Positions 1-8,636 of a DNA stretch of 64,000 nucleotides are shown piece by piece. How positions within the stretch are numbered: the first letter of the stretch is position 1; each line of letters starts with the position of its first letter. The stretch covers positions 62,001-126,000 of the forward strand of contig CAVUNL010000028.1 of NCBI GenBank assembly GCA_963742795.1. Reading direction: 5' to 3'. The position numbers and the translations under genes were made by a program. The notes under the pieces were generated by a model that was not told where the DNA came from, made no database searches, and saw nothing but the letters and a program-made list of their open reading frames with translations. The DNA comes from Palsa-504 sp963742795 (lineage in GTDB: Bacteria > Actinomycetota > Actinomycetes > Streptosporangiales > Streptosporangiaceae).

Positions 1-104
1 CGCTCGCGGTGACCCAGATTATGTCTGCTGGATGGGCAAAGCAGTCTTGTGCGTCGACTTCACAAAGCCAGAATCACTTGGAGCGCCAGCGTTAAAGGCG
101 GCAA

Positions 105-590
105 TCATGGCCGGAGGACGCGGTTGCCCCACAAACTGGTGGGGGTCACCCGGATGAAGTGCGCAGGCACCCCCTCGATCCACGGCTCAAGCCCGGCGCC
201 GATCAGCGGCGCGCGCTCGGCCTCGGTATCCAGGTGATGCGCCGCTCCCCGCACCAGCACGATCCACCCCAGGCGCGCCTCTAGATCGAGCTGGTCGGCC
301 TCCACCGCGACCTGGTACTCGGCGTGCGCGATACCGGTACGCAGGTCTTCGTCAAAGAGGGCGGGGTCCCACGTGCCCAAGACAACCGACTCGCCCTCGA
401 TCCTGTACACGGTCGGCAGCGCCGTGGGCCCATACCGGCTGTTATAGACCAGGCGCCCCAGACCACCGTTGGCGAGCAGTTGCATGCATTCGGCGCCGCT
501 CAAGGGCTCAAGCACACGCAGGGCACCCATTCCGGGGCGGGACGAAGCAGAACCGCTGGGAGACCTGAGATCGGCTTCCTCGTCTGGCAT
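105..590 (-). CDS. Pyridoxamine 5'-phosphate oxidase family protein
   Basis: The 161-residue product has the split-barrel flavin-binding pattern of small PPOX-family proteins. It shows a GGLGRLVYNSRYG segment near residues 42-54, a central strand region (VYRIEGESVVLGTWD), an EYQVAVEADQ strand near residue 91, and a C-terminal RVTPTSLWGNRV segment. In this family such proteins bind FMN, F420 or heme and act as cytoplasmic reductases or stress proteins; the substrate cannot be read here. The ATG at 590 was chosen because a GGAG stands just upstream on the minus strand and because the longer open frame to 1148 has no family similarity. It is divergent from the FKBP gene at 831. Confidence 0.8.
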   Translation of the reverse strand: MPDEEADLRSPSGSASSRPGMGALRVLEPLSGAECMQLLANGGLGRLVYNSRYGPTALPTVYRIEGESVVLGTWDPALFDEDLRTGIAHAEYQVAVEADQLDLEARLGWIVLVRGAAHHLDTEAERAPLIGAGLEPWIEGVPAHFIRVTPTSLWGNRVLRP

Positions 591-830
591 AGCTCCAACC
601 CTAGTCACCCGGCCCGGCGATGACACGCGGGCCCGGCGCGTGGGGTGAGACGGCCTGTCCCGCCCCGAACTCCGCCACGCCCGCTGGCCAGAGGCTAACC
701 GCTGACCGACAGTGGCGACGGGATGGACTCGGTGGTAGGAGTCGGCGCGTGTAACCTCTGGACCGGTGACGTGTGCAGATGGATCCCGGGGGTATGGGCA
801 GGCGGCTGAGCAACTGAGGAGAGGACGAGT

Positions 831-1202
831 ATGAGCATCACCAGGCCGGAGATCGATTTCCCCGGCGGCGAGCCGCCGGCCGAACTGCAGATCACCGACA
901 TCTGGGAAGGAGAAGGCAGCCCGGCCGGCCCGGGCGACCTGGTCGAGGTTCACTATGTCGGGGTCGCGTATTCCACCGGGGAGGAATTCGACGCGAGCTG
1001 GAACAGGGACGGCCCTCTGCAGTTCCGGCTCGGCGCCGGGCAGGTCATCGCCGGCTGGGACCAGGGCGTCGCGGGCATGAAGGTCGGCGGCCGCCGACAG
1101 CTGATCATCCCGCCGGATCTGGCTTACGGAGACCGCGGCGCCGGGCACCTGATCGCGCCGGGCGAGACCCTCATCTTCGTGTGCGACCTGGTTTCGATCT
1201 GA
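831..1202 (+). CDS. FKBP-type peptidyl-prolyl cis-trans isomerase
   Basis: A single FKBP domain fills the 123-residue protein: VEVHYVGVAYSTGEEFD near residue 38, then VIAGWDQGVAGMKVGG and a LAYGDRGAG loop before the C-terminal IFVCDLVSI strand, all canonical for the fold and its proline-binding pocket. No signal peptide is visible, so it is a cytosolic folding helper that isomerises X-Pro bonds. The ATG at 831 follows a purine-rich GAGGAGAGGACGAG. The gene is monocistronic and convergent with the ATPase gene ending at 1214. Confidence 0.92.
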   Translation: MSITRPEIDFPGGEPPAELQITDIWEGEGSPAGPGDLVEVHYVGVAYSTGEEFDASWNRDGPLQFRLGAGQVIAGWDQGVAGMKVGGRRQLIIPPDLAYGDRGAGHLIAPGETLIFVCDLVSI

Positions 1203-1213
1203 TCGGCGGGAGG

Positions 1214-1783
1214 TTAGGCGGCGGGGCCGGGCGGCCAGTCGTCGGGGGGTGGCGAGGAGGATCGGGGGAACCGGAGGCGGGTGCGGCGGGAGGGCTTGCG
1301 GGTGGTGTCCTGGCCGGGCGTCGGGACGGGGACAGGCCAGCAGGATTCGGCCCAGACGGTGCGGCCGGGGTGGGCGTCGGCGTAGCCCCAGCGGTTGGTG
1401 CAGGCGGCCACCATGGCCAGGCCGCGGCCGCCCTCGGCCATCAGGTCACCGGACCCGGCGGCCGGGAGGGACGGGCCGCCCTCGTCGGTGACCGCGATCC
1501 GGGCCACGCCGGGGCGCGGGAGGTCGACCTCGACGATGAACACGCCGCCGTTCCCCGAGTCGGTGTGCTCGATGGCGTTCGCGCACAGTTCGGACACGCA
1601 GGTCATGAGTACTTCGCGGGCCGGGCAGCCGAGCAGTAGCTCGGCCACGAGCCGGCGCGCCTCGGGCACGGACGCGGGTGTGCCGCGGAACGTTCGGGTC
1701 CAGGGACGCGTCGATCGGACGGGACTTCTGGGGTCCACGGACCCGAAGGAACCCACGTGCAGCACCGGGTAGGCACCAGTCAC
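1214..1783 (-). CDS. ATP-binding protein of the anti-sigma regulatory (RsbW-like) HATPase family
   Basis: This 189-residue protein carries a GHKL ATPase fold: N-box ELCANAIEHT near residues 65-74, G1 box TDEGG at 99-103 and G2 box GGRGLAMV at 118-125. In actinomycetes such stand-alone HATPase_c_2 proteins act like RsbW anti-sigma kinases, usually paired with anti-anti-sigma proteins, although no STAS partner is adjacent. The tail after residue 150 is Pro/Arg-rich and likely disordered. The GTG at 1783 follows a near-consensus AGGAGGTGA site, which fixes the start. Confidence 0.85.
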   Translation of the reverse strand: MTGAYPVLHVGSFGSVDPRSPVRSTRPWTRTFRGTPASVPEARRLVAELLLGCPAREVLMTCVSELCANAIEHTDSGNGGVFIVEVDLPRPGVARIAVTDEGGPSLPAAGSGDLMAEGGRGLAMVAACTNRWGYADAHPGRTVWAESCWPVPVPTPGQDTTRKPSRRTRLRFPRSSSPPPDDWPPGPAA

Positions 1784-2003
1784 TGTAGGTCACCTCCTGA
1801 TATCTAGCTCCTACCCTGTGTGACGCGCAACGCCGCCCGTAGGTTCATGCGGACTTTCTTACAAACTGCGGCACCCAGAGCGGGCAACCGCCGGCGCCGG
1901 CCGGAAAAATAGCTGGTCTGATCGACATTTCGCATCTTTTGCCCCTTCCGTACCGCCCGGGTCGGAGGGACACTATGGGGACGGAGACGGTAAGGAGGAA
2001 AAC

Positions 2004-3512
2004 ATGGCTGTCGAAGGTACGCCGGGGCTCAAGCGATCTCTGTCGATCTGGGCCGCGGTCGGCCTGTCCGTCGCCTTGATGGCGCCGAGCATGGCGGCAA
2101 ACATCAACCCGCAGGGGAGCTCGACCTACGCGGGCCGCGCGGTGCCGCTGACCTTCCTCATCGCGGCGGTCGGCGTGCTACTGGTGTCCTACTCCTTCGT
2201 CCGGCTGTGCCAGTACTTCCACCACTCCGGCTCGGTGTACGCATTTGTCGGCGCGACGCTCGGCCCGCGGACCGGGGTGGTGGCGGGCTGGGGCCTGCTC
2301 GGTACCTACACCTTCTACGCGGTGGTCACCTCGGCCGCGGCCGGCATCTTCGGCACCGCGTTCCTGCAGGAGGTCGGCATCTGGCACAACCCGCCGACGT
2401 GGGCGCCGTTCGTCCTGCTCGCGGTGGCGCTGCTGCTGGCGCTGATGCTGGCGATCATGCCGGTCAGGCGCGGGGGGCACGTGCTGCTGACCGTGGAGGG
2501 CACCACGGTCGCGCTGATCCTGATCGTCACCGCCGTGGTGCTGGTCCGGCTGCTGGCCGGGAACGCGCCGGGCGGGCACACCTTCACGTGGAGCGTGTTC
2601 ACGGTGGCGCCGGGGACCAGTTCCTCCGGCCTGTTCCTGGGCGTGGTGTTCGGCTTCCTTTCGTTCGCCGGGTTCGAGGCGGCGGCCACCCTGGGCGAGG
2701 AAGCCCGCCGGCCGACCCGGGACATCCCGCGCGCCATCTTCGGCGTCGCGGTGTTCGGCGGCGTCTACTTCGTGGTCGTCACCGCGGTCGAGATGATGGG
2801 CTTCGGCGCGGACGCGGCGGGCGTCAAAGCGTTCACCAGCTCGCCGTCGCTGCTGGGTGACCTCGGCTCCACCTACGTCGGCCACTGGGTCGGTGACCTG
2901 ATCACGCTGGGCACTACGTTCAGCGCGTTCGGCTGCTGCCTGGCTTGCGTGGTCGGGGGTGCCCGGCTGCTCTACGCGCTGTCCCGGGACACGGCCGGGC
3001 CGCGCGGGCTGGGCCAGAGCCATTCACGCTGGGGCACCCCGGCCTGGGCCACCCTCGTGGTCGTCGTGACCACGGGCGTCATCGTGGGCATCCAGGCCGG
3101 CGTGGCCGCCTCGCCCGCCGCCTTTAACAGCTTCCTGTGGTCGGGCACCATCGGCACGCTGATCCTGCTGGTCGTGTACGTGCTGGCCTCGATCGGCTGC
3201 ATCATCCTGGTGTTCGTGCGGCACAAGCTGCCGGTGCCGACCTGGCAGATCATCATCCCGATCGCGGGCCTGATCGTGCTCGGCTACACGCTGTACCGGA
3301 ACGTGATCCCGTACCCGACCGGCGACGCCGCATGGTACCCGGTGGTGGCCGGCGTCTGGCTGGCGGTGGCGGTCGTGGCCGTGATCGTCGCGGCGGGCAC
3401 GGCGCGCAAGCTCGGGGCCGCGCTGGCTGCCCGCGAGGGCATCAAGGCGCCAGACGAGACCGAGGTGCCGGTGCCGTCCCAGCTCGCAGCCGCTGGCGAC
3501 GAGGCATCCTGA
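2004..3512 (+). CDS. APC-superfamily amino acid/polyamine permease
   Basis: The 502-residue protein has about 12-13 hydrophobic segments beginning with LSIWAAVGLSVALMAPSMA, and the conserved APC-family stretch FGFLSFAGFEAAATLGEEARRPTRDIPRAI near residues 215-245. It should import an amino acid or amine by proton symport. The start at 2004 follows TAAGGAGGAAAAC. A FluG-like amidohydrolase gene begins about 45 bp downstream on the same strand, which suggests a co-transcribed uptake and breakdown pair, as seen for gamma-glutamyl-amine or polyamine pathways. The substrate is not determined. Confidence 0.88.
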   Translation: MAVEGTPGLKRSLSIWAAVGLSVALMAPSMAANINPQGSSTYAGRAVPLTFLIAAVGVLLVSYSFVRLCQYFHHSGSVYAFVGATLGPRTGVVAGWGLLGTYTFYAVVTSAAAGIFGTAFLQEVGIWHNPPTWAPFVLLAVALLLALMLAIMPVRRGGHVLLTVEGTTVALILIVTAVVLVRLLAGNAPGGHTFTWSVFTVAPGTSSSGLFLGVVFGFLSFAGFEAAATLGEEARRPTRDIPRAIFGVAVFGGVYFVVVTAVEMMGFGADAAGVKAFTSSPSLLGDLGSTYVGHWVGDLITLGTTFSAFGCCLACVVGGARLLYALSRDTAGPRGLGQSHSRWGTPAWATLVVVVTTGVIVGIQAGVAASPAAFNSFLWSGTIGTLILLVVYVLASIGCIILVFVRHKLPVPTWQIIIPIAGLIVLGYTLYRNVIPYPTGDAAWYPVVAGVWLAVAVVAVIVAAGTARKLGAALAAREGIKAPDETEVPVPSQLAAAGDEAS

Positions 3513-3555
3513 GCGAGCTACCTCCCGCGAGCCAGAGGGCGCGGCACCGCCCTGA

Positions 3556-4725
3556 TTGACGAGCGTGTACGGAAGGATGGAAACACTGCTTGCCTGCGTC
3601 GCGGAACAGGCCCTGGTGGATCACCACTGCCACGGGCTGCTGTACCGCGACGCGGACGAGGCCACGCTCGAGTCGATGCTGAACGAGGGCGCAGCGTGGC
3701 CGGGCGGCTCGATGTTCGACTCGCAGGCCGGGTTCGCGTTCCGCCGCCTGTGCCCGCCCGTCCTCGGCTTGCCGCCGCACGCCGAACTCCCCGACTACGT
3801 GCTCCGCCGCGCCGAGCTCGGCGCTACCGAGGTGAACAAGCGGTTCCTGGTCGCGGCCGGGATGGCCGCGCTGTGCGTAGACACCGGGTACACCCCGGAG
3901 CCGGTCACCTCCCCGGCCGAGCTCGGCGGGCTGGCGGGGGCGACCGCGTACGAGATCGTCCGCCTCGAGCGGGTGGCCGAGGACCTGGTCGCGGCCGGGA
4001 TCGGGGCGGCCGGCTTCGCCGACGCGGTGCGCTCGGCGCTGGCCGCCCGCACCGCGGCGGCGGTCGGGGTGGTGGGGTTCAAGTCGATCGCCGCCTACCG
4101 GACCGGGCTGGACCTGAACCCCGAGCGGCCGTCCGACGCCGAGGTGACGGCGGCCGCCGGGCGGTGGCTGGCCGCCCAGACCAAGGGGGCGGGTCCGCCC
4201 CGGATCGCCGACCAGACGCTGCAGCGGTTCCTCATCTGGTGCGGCGTGGACCTGGGACTGCCGATCCAGTTCCACGTGGGCTACGGGGACAGCGACGTCG
4301 ACCTGCACCGCTGCAACCCGCTGCTGCTCACCCCGCTGCTGCGGGCGATCCAGCCGGCCGGGACTCCGGTCATGCTGCTGCACAACTACCCCTTCCACCG
4401 CGAGGCCGGCTACCTGGCCCAGGTCTTCCCGCACGTGTACGTCGACGCGGGCCTGGCCACGCACAACCTGGGCCGGCGCGCCGGCGCCCTGCTCGCCGAG
4501 GCGCTGGAGCTCGCGCCGTTCGGCAAGTTCCTGTACTCCTCGGACGCGTTCGGGCTGCCGGAGCTCTACTACCTGGGGGCGGTGCTGTTCCGGACCGCCC
4601 TGTCCGGCTTCTTGACGGCCGGCCTGCAGGAAGACCATTTTTCCGAACGGACCGTGGTGCGCCTGACCCGGATGCTCTGCGCCGACAACGCCAAGCGCGC
4701 CTACCAGCTCGCCAATCAGATGTAA
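3556..4725 (+). CDS. Amidohydrolase family protein (FluG/glutamine synthetase N-domain type)
   Basis: The 389-residue TIM-barrel hydrolase starts with a VDHHCHG metal motif near residue 21, followed by GFKSIAAYR (candidate carbamylated or metal-binding lysine), IQFHVGYGDSD, LLHNYPFHREAGYLA and YSSDAFGLPELYYLG, the order found in FluG-type amidohydrolases. These enzymes are often linked to glutamine-synthetase-like ligases in amine or nitrogen catabolism; no such ligase is next door. The start is uncertain: TTG 3556 gives the full frame, and ATG 3577 would remove seven residues. The gene follows the permease and converges on miaA, whose reading frame runs antisense through the whole gene. Confidence 0.82.
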   Translation: MTSVYGRMETLLACVAEQALVDHHCHGLLYRDADEATLESMLNEGAAWPGGSMFDSQAGFAFRRLCPPVLGLPPHAELPDYVLRRAELGATEVNKRFLVAAGMAALCVDTGYTPEPVTSPAELGGLAGATAYEIVRLERVAEDLVAAGIGAAGFADAVRSALAARTAAAVGVVGFKSIAAYRTGLDLNPERPSDAEVTAAAGRWLAAQTKGAGPPRIADQTLQRFLIWCGVDLGLPIQFHVGYGDSDVDLHRCNPLLLTPLLRAIQPAGTPVMLLHNYPFHREAGYLAQVFPHVYVDAGLATHNLGRRAGALLAEALELAPFGKFLYSSDAFGLPELYYLGAVLFRTALSGFLTAGLQEDHFSERTVVRLTRMLCADNAKRAYQLANQM

Positions 4726-5670
4726 GAGCCAGATGTAGTGGTCGTAAGGAGCACTGCGTAAGGCGTACTGCGTGAGGCGCAGCGCTTCGGCCAGCAGGGT
4801 GTCCGGGGGCTGGCTGGCGTCGAGCCAGCGGATGCGGGGGTCGCGGCGGAACCAGGACTCCTGGCGGCGCGCGAACCTCCTGGTGGCCTTGACCGTCTCG
4901 TCGCGGGCCTGGTCCAGGGTCAGCTCGCCGTCCAGGTGACGGAGCATCTGCTGGTAGCCCAGGGCGCGGCTGGCGGTCTTGCCGTCCCGCAGTCCGTGGC
5001 GGACGAGGTCCTTCACCTCGGTCTCGAAGCCTGCCTGCCACATGCGGTCGACCCGGGCGGCGATCCGCTGGTCGAGTTCGGGGCGGGGCAGGGTGAGGCC
5101 GACCTGGACGGCGGGACGAACCTGCTCGTAGGTGGGCATGCTGGCGGTGAACGGGCGGCCGGTCAGCTCGATCACCTCAAGGGCCCGGACGATCCGGCGG
5201 CCGTTGCTGGGCAAGATGGCGGCGGCCGCGGCCGGGTCGAGCCCGGCCAGCCGGGCGTGCAGCCCGGCCGCGCCCAGATCGGCGAGCTCGGACTCGAGGC
5301 GGGCGCGGGTACCGTGGTCCGTTCGGGGAAAATGGAGATCGTCGAGAGCGGCACGGAGGTACAGACCTGAGCCACCTACGAGCACCGGGATCCGGCCGCG
5401 GGCGATGATGTCGTCGGTCGCGGCGCGGGCCAGTTTCTGGTAGTCGGCCACGTTCGCGGTCCGGGTCACCGGCCAGATGTCGAGCAGGTGGTGCGGCACG
5501 CCCTGCCAGGCGGTCTCGGGTTCCTTGGCCGTGCCGATGTCCATGCCCCGGTAGAGCTGCATCGAATCGGCGTTCACGATCTCGCCGCACACCGCGCGGG
5601 CCAGCGCGATGGCGAGCCCGGACTTGCCGGTGGCGGTCGCCCCGACGACCGCGATGACGTGGGTGCCCAT
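4726..5670 (-). CDS. miaA: tRNA dimethylallyltransferase MiaA (family-like part; no stop codon at the expected end)
   Basis: The product has a GATATGKSG P-loop at residue 10, NADSMQLYRGMDIGTAK, PHHLLD, VLVGGSGLYLRA, then SNGRRIVRALEV, TASRALGYQQM and the C-terminal RRFARRQESWFRRDPRIRWLD segment. MiaA puts a dimethylallyl group on A37 of tRNAs reading UNN codons; MiaB, encoded at 60 kb, then adds methylthio. About 315 residues match the normal family length, but the frame shows no stop there: it stays open antisense through the amidohydrolase down to 3442. A one-base shift near 4740 would give a TGA near 4720. Either the protein has a long foreign tail, or there is an indel or sequencing error. 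Coordinates mark only the family-like part. Confidence 0.85.
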
Positions 5671-5675
5671 GGCTA

Positions 5676-6137
5676 TCAGGGTTTCCGGCGCCAGCTGGCC
5701 ACGACGTAGCTCACCTCGAACGGAGCGCCGCGGTAGCGCAGCTCGGCGTCGAAGGCGTCCAGCTGCAGGCACTCGGCGGGCGGCGCGTCCGAGGCGATCC
5801 CCCACCACGCCGCCGGCGGCGCGCCGTGTTCGGCGAGCAGCCACTTGCCGAGGGTCAGGGAGAGCGGGAGAGACTCGGCCTCGCCGGTTTCCGGGCCGAC
5901 GGTGAGAGGGATGCCGAAGTCGTGCAGGCGGGCCGGGGTGTGCGGCGGGTACTCGGCCGTGAGTTCGGCGCCGCCGGCGACCACGATCAGGTCCGGGCGG
6001 CCGGCCAGCAGGGCGGCGACGGCGTTTCGGCATGCCGCCCGCAGGCGGTTGAGCTCCGGGCCGGCGGCACCGGGCACGCCGGTGGCTTCGGGGATCAGGA
6101 GCGGCGGATGCGGGCAGACGGCGGCGGCGATCAGCAT
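5676..6137 (-). CDS. Class III extradiol dioxygenase subunit B-like protein, internally shortened
   Basis: The N-terminus MLIAAAVCPHPPLLIPE, PDLIVVAGG and GIPLTVGPETG match the actinobacterial LigB-like protein that commonly lies between miaB and miaA. That protein is usually about 230-250 residues; here it is 153. After a WLLAEHGAPPAAWWGIASDA segment the sequence jumps to a C-terminal PFEVSYVVASW strand, so about 80 central residues (the part with the MGDGSARR-like stretch) seem to be missing in frame. It lies 5 bp upstream of miaA on the same strand. ATG 6137 is preferred because it matches the family start; GTG 6149 is the alternative. The cellular function is unknown. Confidence 0.72.
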   Translation of the reverse strand: MLIAAAVCPHPPLLIPEATGVPGAAGPELNRLRAACRNAVAALLAGRPDLIVVAGGAELTAEYPPHTPARLHDFGIPLTVGPETGEAESLPLSLTLGKWLLAEHGAPPAAWWGIASDAPPAECLQLDAFDAELRYRGAPFEVSYVVASWRRKP

Positions 6138-6169
6138 CCCAGCAGGCACATGGTCAGCGGTTCCTGGTC

Positions 6170-6225
6170 ATCGGTGCTTGGCTATCGGTGCTTGGCTATC
6201 GGTGCTTGGCTATCGGTGCTTGGTG
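6170..6225. repeat. Four tandem copies of a 14-bp repeat
   Basis: The unit ATCGGTGCTTGGCT is repeated four times (the last ends TGGTG). The third and fourth copies reach into the 3' end of the Ser-rich surface protein gene and supply its TAG stop and the last codons. It looks like replication-slippage expansion at a gene end. Confidence 0.9.
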
Positions 6226-6674
6226 ATCCGGCGGCGGTAGGCGATGCTGCCGAGACCCGCCACGATAGCCGCCCCGCCGACCACGGCGAGCCCGGCGTCC
6301 TGGAATCCGGCCGTGCCGCCGCCGCCGGTGACCGGCGCGGCGCTGGGGACCGGGCTCGGGGAGGGCTCGGGGCTCGGGCTCTCCGATGCCGACGGGCTGG
6401 CCGAGGCGCTCGCGCTCTCGGACGAACTCGCGCTCGCGCTTTCGCTTGTGCCCGCACTTGAGCTCGACGAAGCGCTGCCGCTGGTCTCGGTAGAGCTCAC
6501 GCCGGACGAGCCGCTGGCGGTAGGGAGATATGTCGACGCCGGCGGTGTGGTGGTGGAGGGGCTCGAGGTGCAGGCCGAGAGCGCGACGCAGGCGAGCATG
6601 GTGGTCAGGCCCCAGCTGACAACGGTCAGCCGGACCCGATGAGACGTCCCCGCGATGGCAGTGCGCGCCCTCAT
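6210..6674 (-). CDS. Ser-rich cell-surface protein with lipobox-like signal and C-terminal membrane anchor
   Basis: The 154-residue protein begins with a positively charged signal region ending in a lipobox-like LSAC (Cys near residue 35). It continues as a long Ser/Thr/Ala/Pro stretch of the cell-wall-spanning kind, and ends with PVTGGGGTAG, a hydrophobic segment (AGLAVVGGAAIVAGLGSIAY) and RRR, the layout of a sortase sorting signal without a textbook LPXTG. The class F sortase gene lies divergently about 220 bp away, so this is a likely substrate. The start at 6674 follows CACGAGGAGG. Having both a lipobox and a C-terminal anchor is unusual. The exact function is unknown. Confidence 0.72.
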   Translation of the reverse strand: MRARTAIAGTSHRVRLTVVSWGLTTMLACVALSACTSSPSTTTPPASTYLPTASGSSGVSSTETSGSASSSSSAGTSESASASSSESASASASPSASESPSPEPSPSPVPSAAPVTGGGGTAGFQDAGLAVVGGAAIVAGLGSIAYRRRITKHR

Positions 6675-6899
6675 CGAACCTCCTCGTGTTCTCGGCAATG
6701 ACCATTTCCCGGTCGCCGGTCGCAGAAACCGGTGCCGGAAGGAGAAAACGCGCGGCCGGCCTTTGGTCGCTGACCGCGTCGGCCGGAAAAACGTCAGTAG
6801 CCTTAACGGCAAGCCCGGGCTGTGCGACAAACAGGCAATGGCGTGCTCACCATCGGAATATTAGGCTATGTGGGTAGAACATCCCGGAGGGAGGCCGCA

Positions 6900-7622
6900 T
6901 TGGGGGGTGCGAGGTGGCCCCGGATCGCCGGGTTCCGCGTCGTCGCCTCGTGGCCGGAGGGCGGGTACGCGCGCCCGCCGAGGGCGATCAGCCCCTGGGC
7001 CCAGCTGGCCGGGGTCTTCGGGGTCCTGCTCATTCTGGTTGGGAGCGGCGTCGTCGGCGTCGTGTTCCTGTCCCAGCGGCATGCGCCGCAGCCCTCCGCC
7101 GGGGCGGCGGGGGCCATCGCGTCGGCCGGTCACGGGCCCTCGCTGCAGCGTTCGATGCCGGTGTCCGTCGATATCCCGGCCATCGGCGTGACCTCGAGGC
7201 TCTTGCGCCTCGGGCTCAACACGGACGGCACGGTCCAGGTTCCGTCGCTGGTCACGAGCGCGGACGAGGCCGCGTGGTACAAATACTCGGCGACGCCGGG
7301 CCAGATCGGGGCGTCGGTTATCGAAGGTCATGTCGACAGCTATCAGGGGCCCGCGGTTTTCTACCGCCTCGGGGCGCTGCGTCCCGGAGACACCATCGAC
7401 GTGACGCTCGCGGACGGGGTCACGGCCATTTTCCGGGTCACAGGCGTGCGCGAGTTCGCCAAATCCAATTTCCCTGCGAAAGCCATTTACGACGCGACCG
7501 ACTATGCCGCGCTGCGGCTGATAACGTGCGGTGGCGTTTTCGACTATGCCACCGGGCATTACCTCAGTTCCACTGTTGTATTCGCGTCCCTGGCCACGTC
7601 CCGGCCGGCCGGGCCGGCGTGA
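6900..7622 (+). CDS. Class F sortase
   Basis: After a cytoplasmic head and one membrane segment (LAGVFGVLLILVGSGVVGVVFL), the extracellular domain shows VSVDIPAIGVTSRLLRLGLN, the catalytic-histidine motif VIEGHVDS and the catalytic-cysteine motif ALRLITCGGVFD with GHY after it, characteristic of class F sortases of actinobacteria. These transpeptidases anchor or link surface proteins. The arginine often seen just after GHY in the family is not present (the sequence is GHYLSST), so the third catalytic residue is unclear. The TTG at 6900 is preferred because GGAGGGAGG stands 6-8 nt upstream; a GTG at 6822 has no ribosome site. Confidence 0.82.
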   Translation: MGGARWPRIAGFRVVASWPEGGYARPPRAISPWAQLAGVFGVLLILVGSGVVGVVFLSQRHAPQPSAGAAGAIASAGHGPSLQRSMPVSVDIPAIGVTSRLLRLGLNTDGTVQVPSLVTSADEAAWYKYSATPGQIGASVIEGHVDSYQGPAVFYRLGALRPGDTIDVTLADGVTAIFRVTGVREFAKSNFPAKAIYDATDYAALRLITCGGVFDYATGHYLSSTVVFASLATSRPAGPA

Positions 7623-7719
7623 CCGAGGAGTGGCCGTTCTGGCCCGAGCACCCCTGCTCGGCGTGGGCTTGGCTATGATCTGGCGCAGGCCAGAGCGGTC
7701 GCGGGAGAGGGGCTGGTCA

Positions 7720-8538
7720 ATGAGGTCGGGTCTGACTGCCGGGATGGTCCTCGCGGCTTTGATAATGGTCACCGCGCCGGCCGCGGCGGCGTACGCGGCA
7801 AGTACGCCGACCGGGAACGACGTGTCGTATCCGCAATGCGGCCAGGCGCTCCCCTCCGGCCAGGCGTTCGGCATCGTGGCCGTGAACGAAGGCGTGGCCA
7901 ACACGACGAACCCCTGCCTGGCCAGGGAAATCACCTGGGCCCAGGCTTCGTCGGGTGCGACCAGCCAGCCGCGGGTCTCGCTGTACGCCAACACGGCCAA
8001 CCCGGGCAATCACGGGGTCACCGACTGGCCGGCCACCAATAACAATCCCCTCGGCGGCAAGCTGGTCAGCGACCCCTACGGCACCTGCACGGGCGCGAAC
8101 AATCCGGCGTGCGCGTGGCAGTACGGATGGAACCTGGCCGAACTGGACGCGCAGACCCGCGGCGTGCCGAACCCCGGCCGCTACCGGTGGTGGCTGGACG
8201 TCGAGACGATCAACTCGTGGGAGTCCAGCAGCGCGAACAACCGCGCCGACCTCGAAGGCATGGCCTCCTACTTCCGGCGCATCGGCGCCACCGTCGGCAT
8301 CTACTCCACGCCCAAGCAATGGGATCCGATCGTGGGAACCGTCCGCGCGAACAGCCCGCTCTACCGCCTGCCGGACTGGATCCCGGGCGCCACCACGCTG
8401 TCGCGGGCCAAGAAGAACTGCGGCCTGGCCCCGCTGACCGGCGGGGGAACCGTGACCGTGGTCCAGTGGAGTATGAAACCGGTGAACCGTGACCTGGCCT
8501 GCCGGGCTCCGTCGCCCAAGAAGGCCGGCGCGCGATAG
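7720..8538 (+). CDS. Secreted glycoside hydrolase (GH25-like/TIM-barrel) family protein
   Basis: The 272-residue product has a cleavable signal peptide (LTAGMVLAALIMVTAPAAAAYAAS) and then TPTGNDVSYPQCGQALPSGQAFGIVAVNEG, WLDVETINSW near residue 165 and TVGIYSTPKQW, the TIM-barrel pattern of GH25-like proteins that include muramidases. The DVE motif corresponds to the expected acidic catalytic site. Four or more cysteines suggest disulfides outside the cell. The ATG at 7720 follows GGGAGAGGGG. It is just downstream of the sortase on the same strand and may belong to one cell-surface group. Confidence 0.75.
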   Translation: MRSGLTAGMVLAALIMVTAPAAAAYAASTPTGNDVSYPQCGQALPSGQAFGIVAVNEGVANTTNPCLAREITWAQASSGATSQPRVSLYANTANPGNHGVTDWPATNNNPLGGKLVSDPYGTCTGANNPACAWQYGWNLAELDAQTRGVPNPGRYRWWLDVETINSWESSSANNRADLEGMASYFRRIGATVGIYSTPKQWDPIVGTVRANSPLYRLPDWIPGATTLSRAKKNCGLAPLTGGGTVTVVQWSMKPVNRDLACRAPSPKKAGAR

Positions 8539-8636
8539 CTGAGCGCGGGCCAAGGTGGGCGGTAGGGACGTCCACGGGTCCGCGGACGGGCGGCGCCGGC
8601 CGGTGCCTTCTATCTGGCTCGGTGGTCGCGGGTGAC

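Noticed and set aside
1..104. Gene at the left end of the window
   Set aside because: No frame with support; the plus ORF at 49-237 is opposite the end of the PPOX-family gene.
6822..6899. GTG at 6822 as start of the sortase
   Set aside because: No ribosome site upstream, and the TTG at 6900 has GGAGGGAGG at a good distance.
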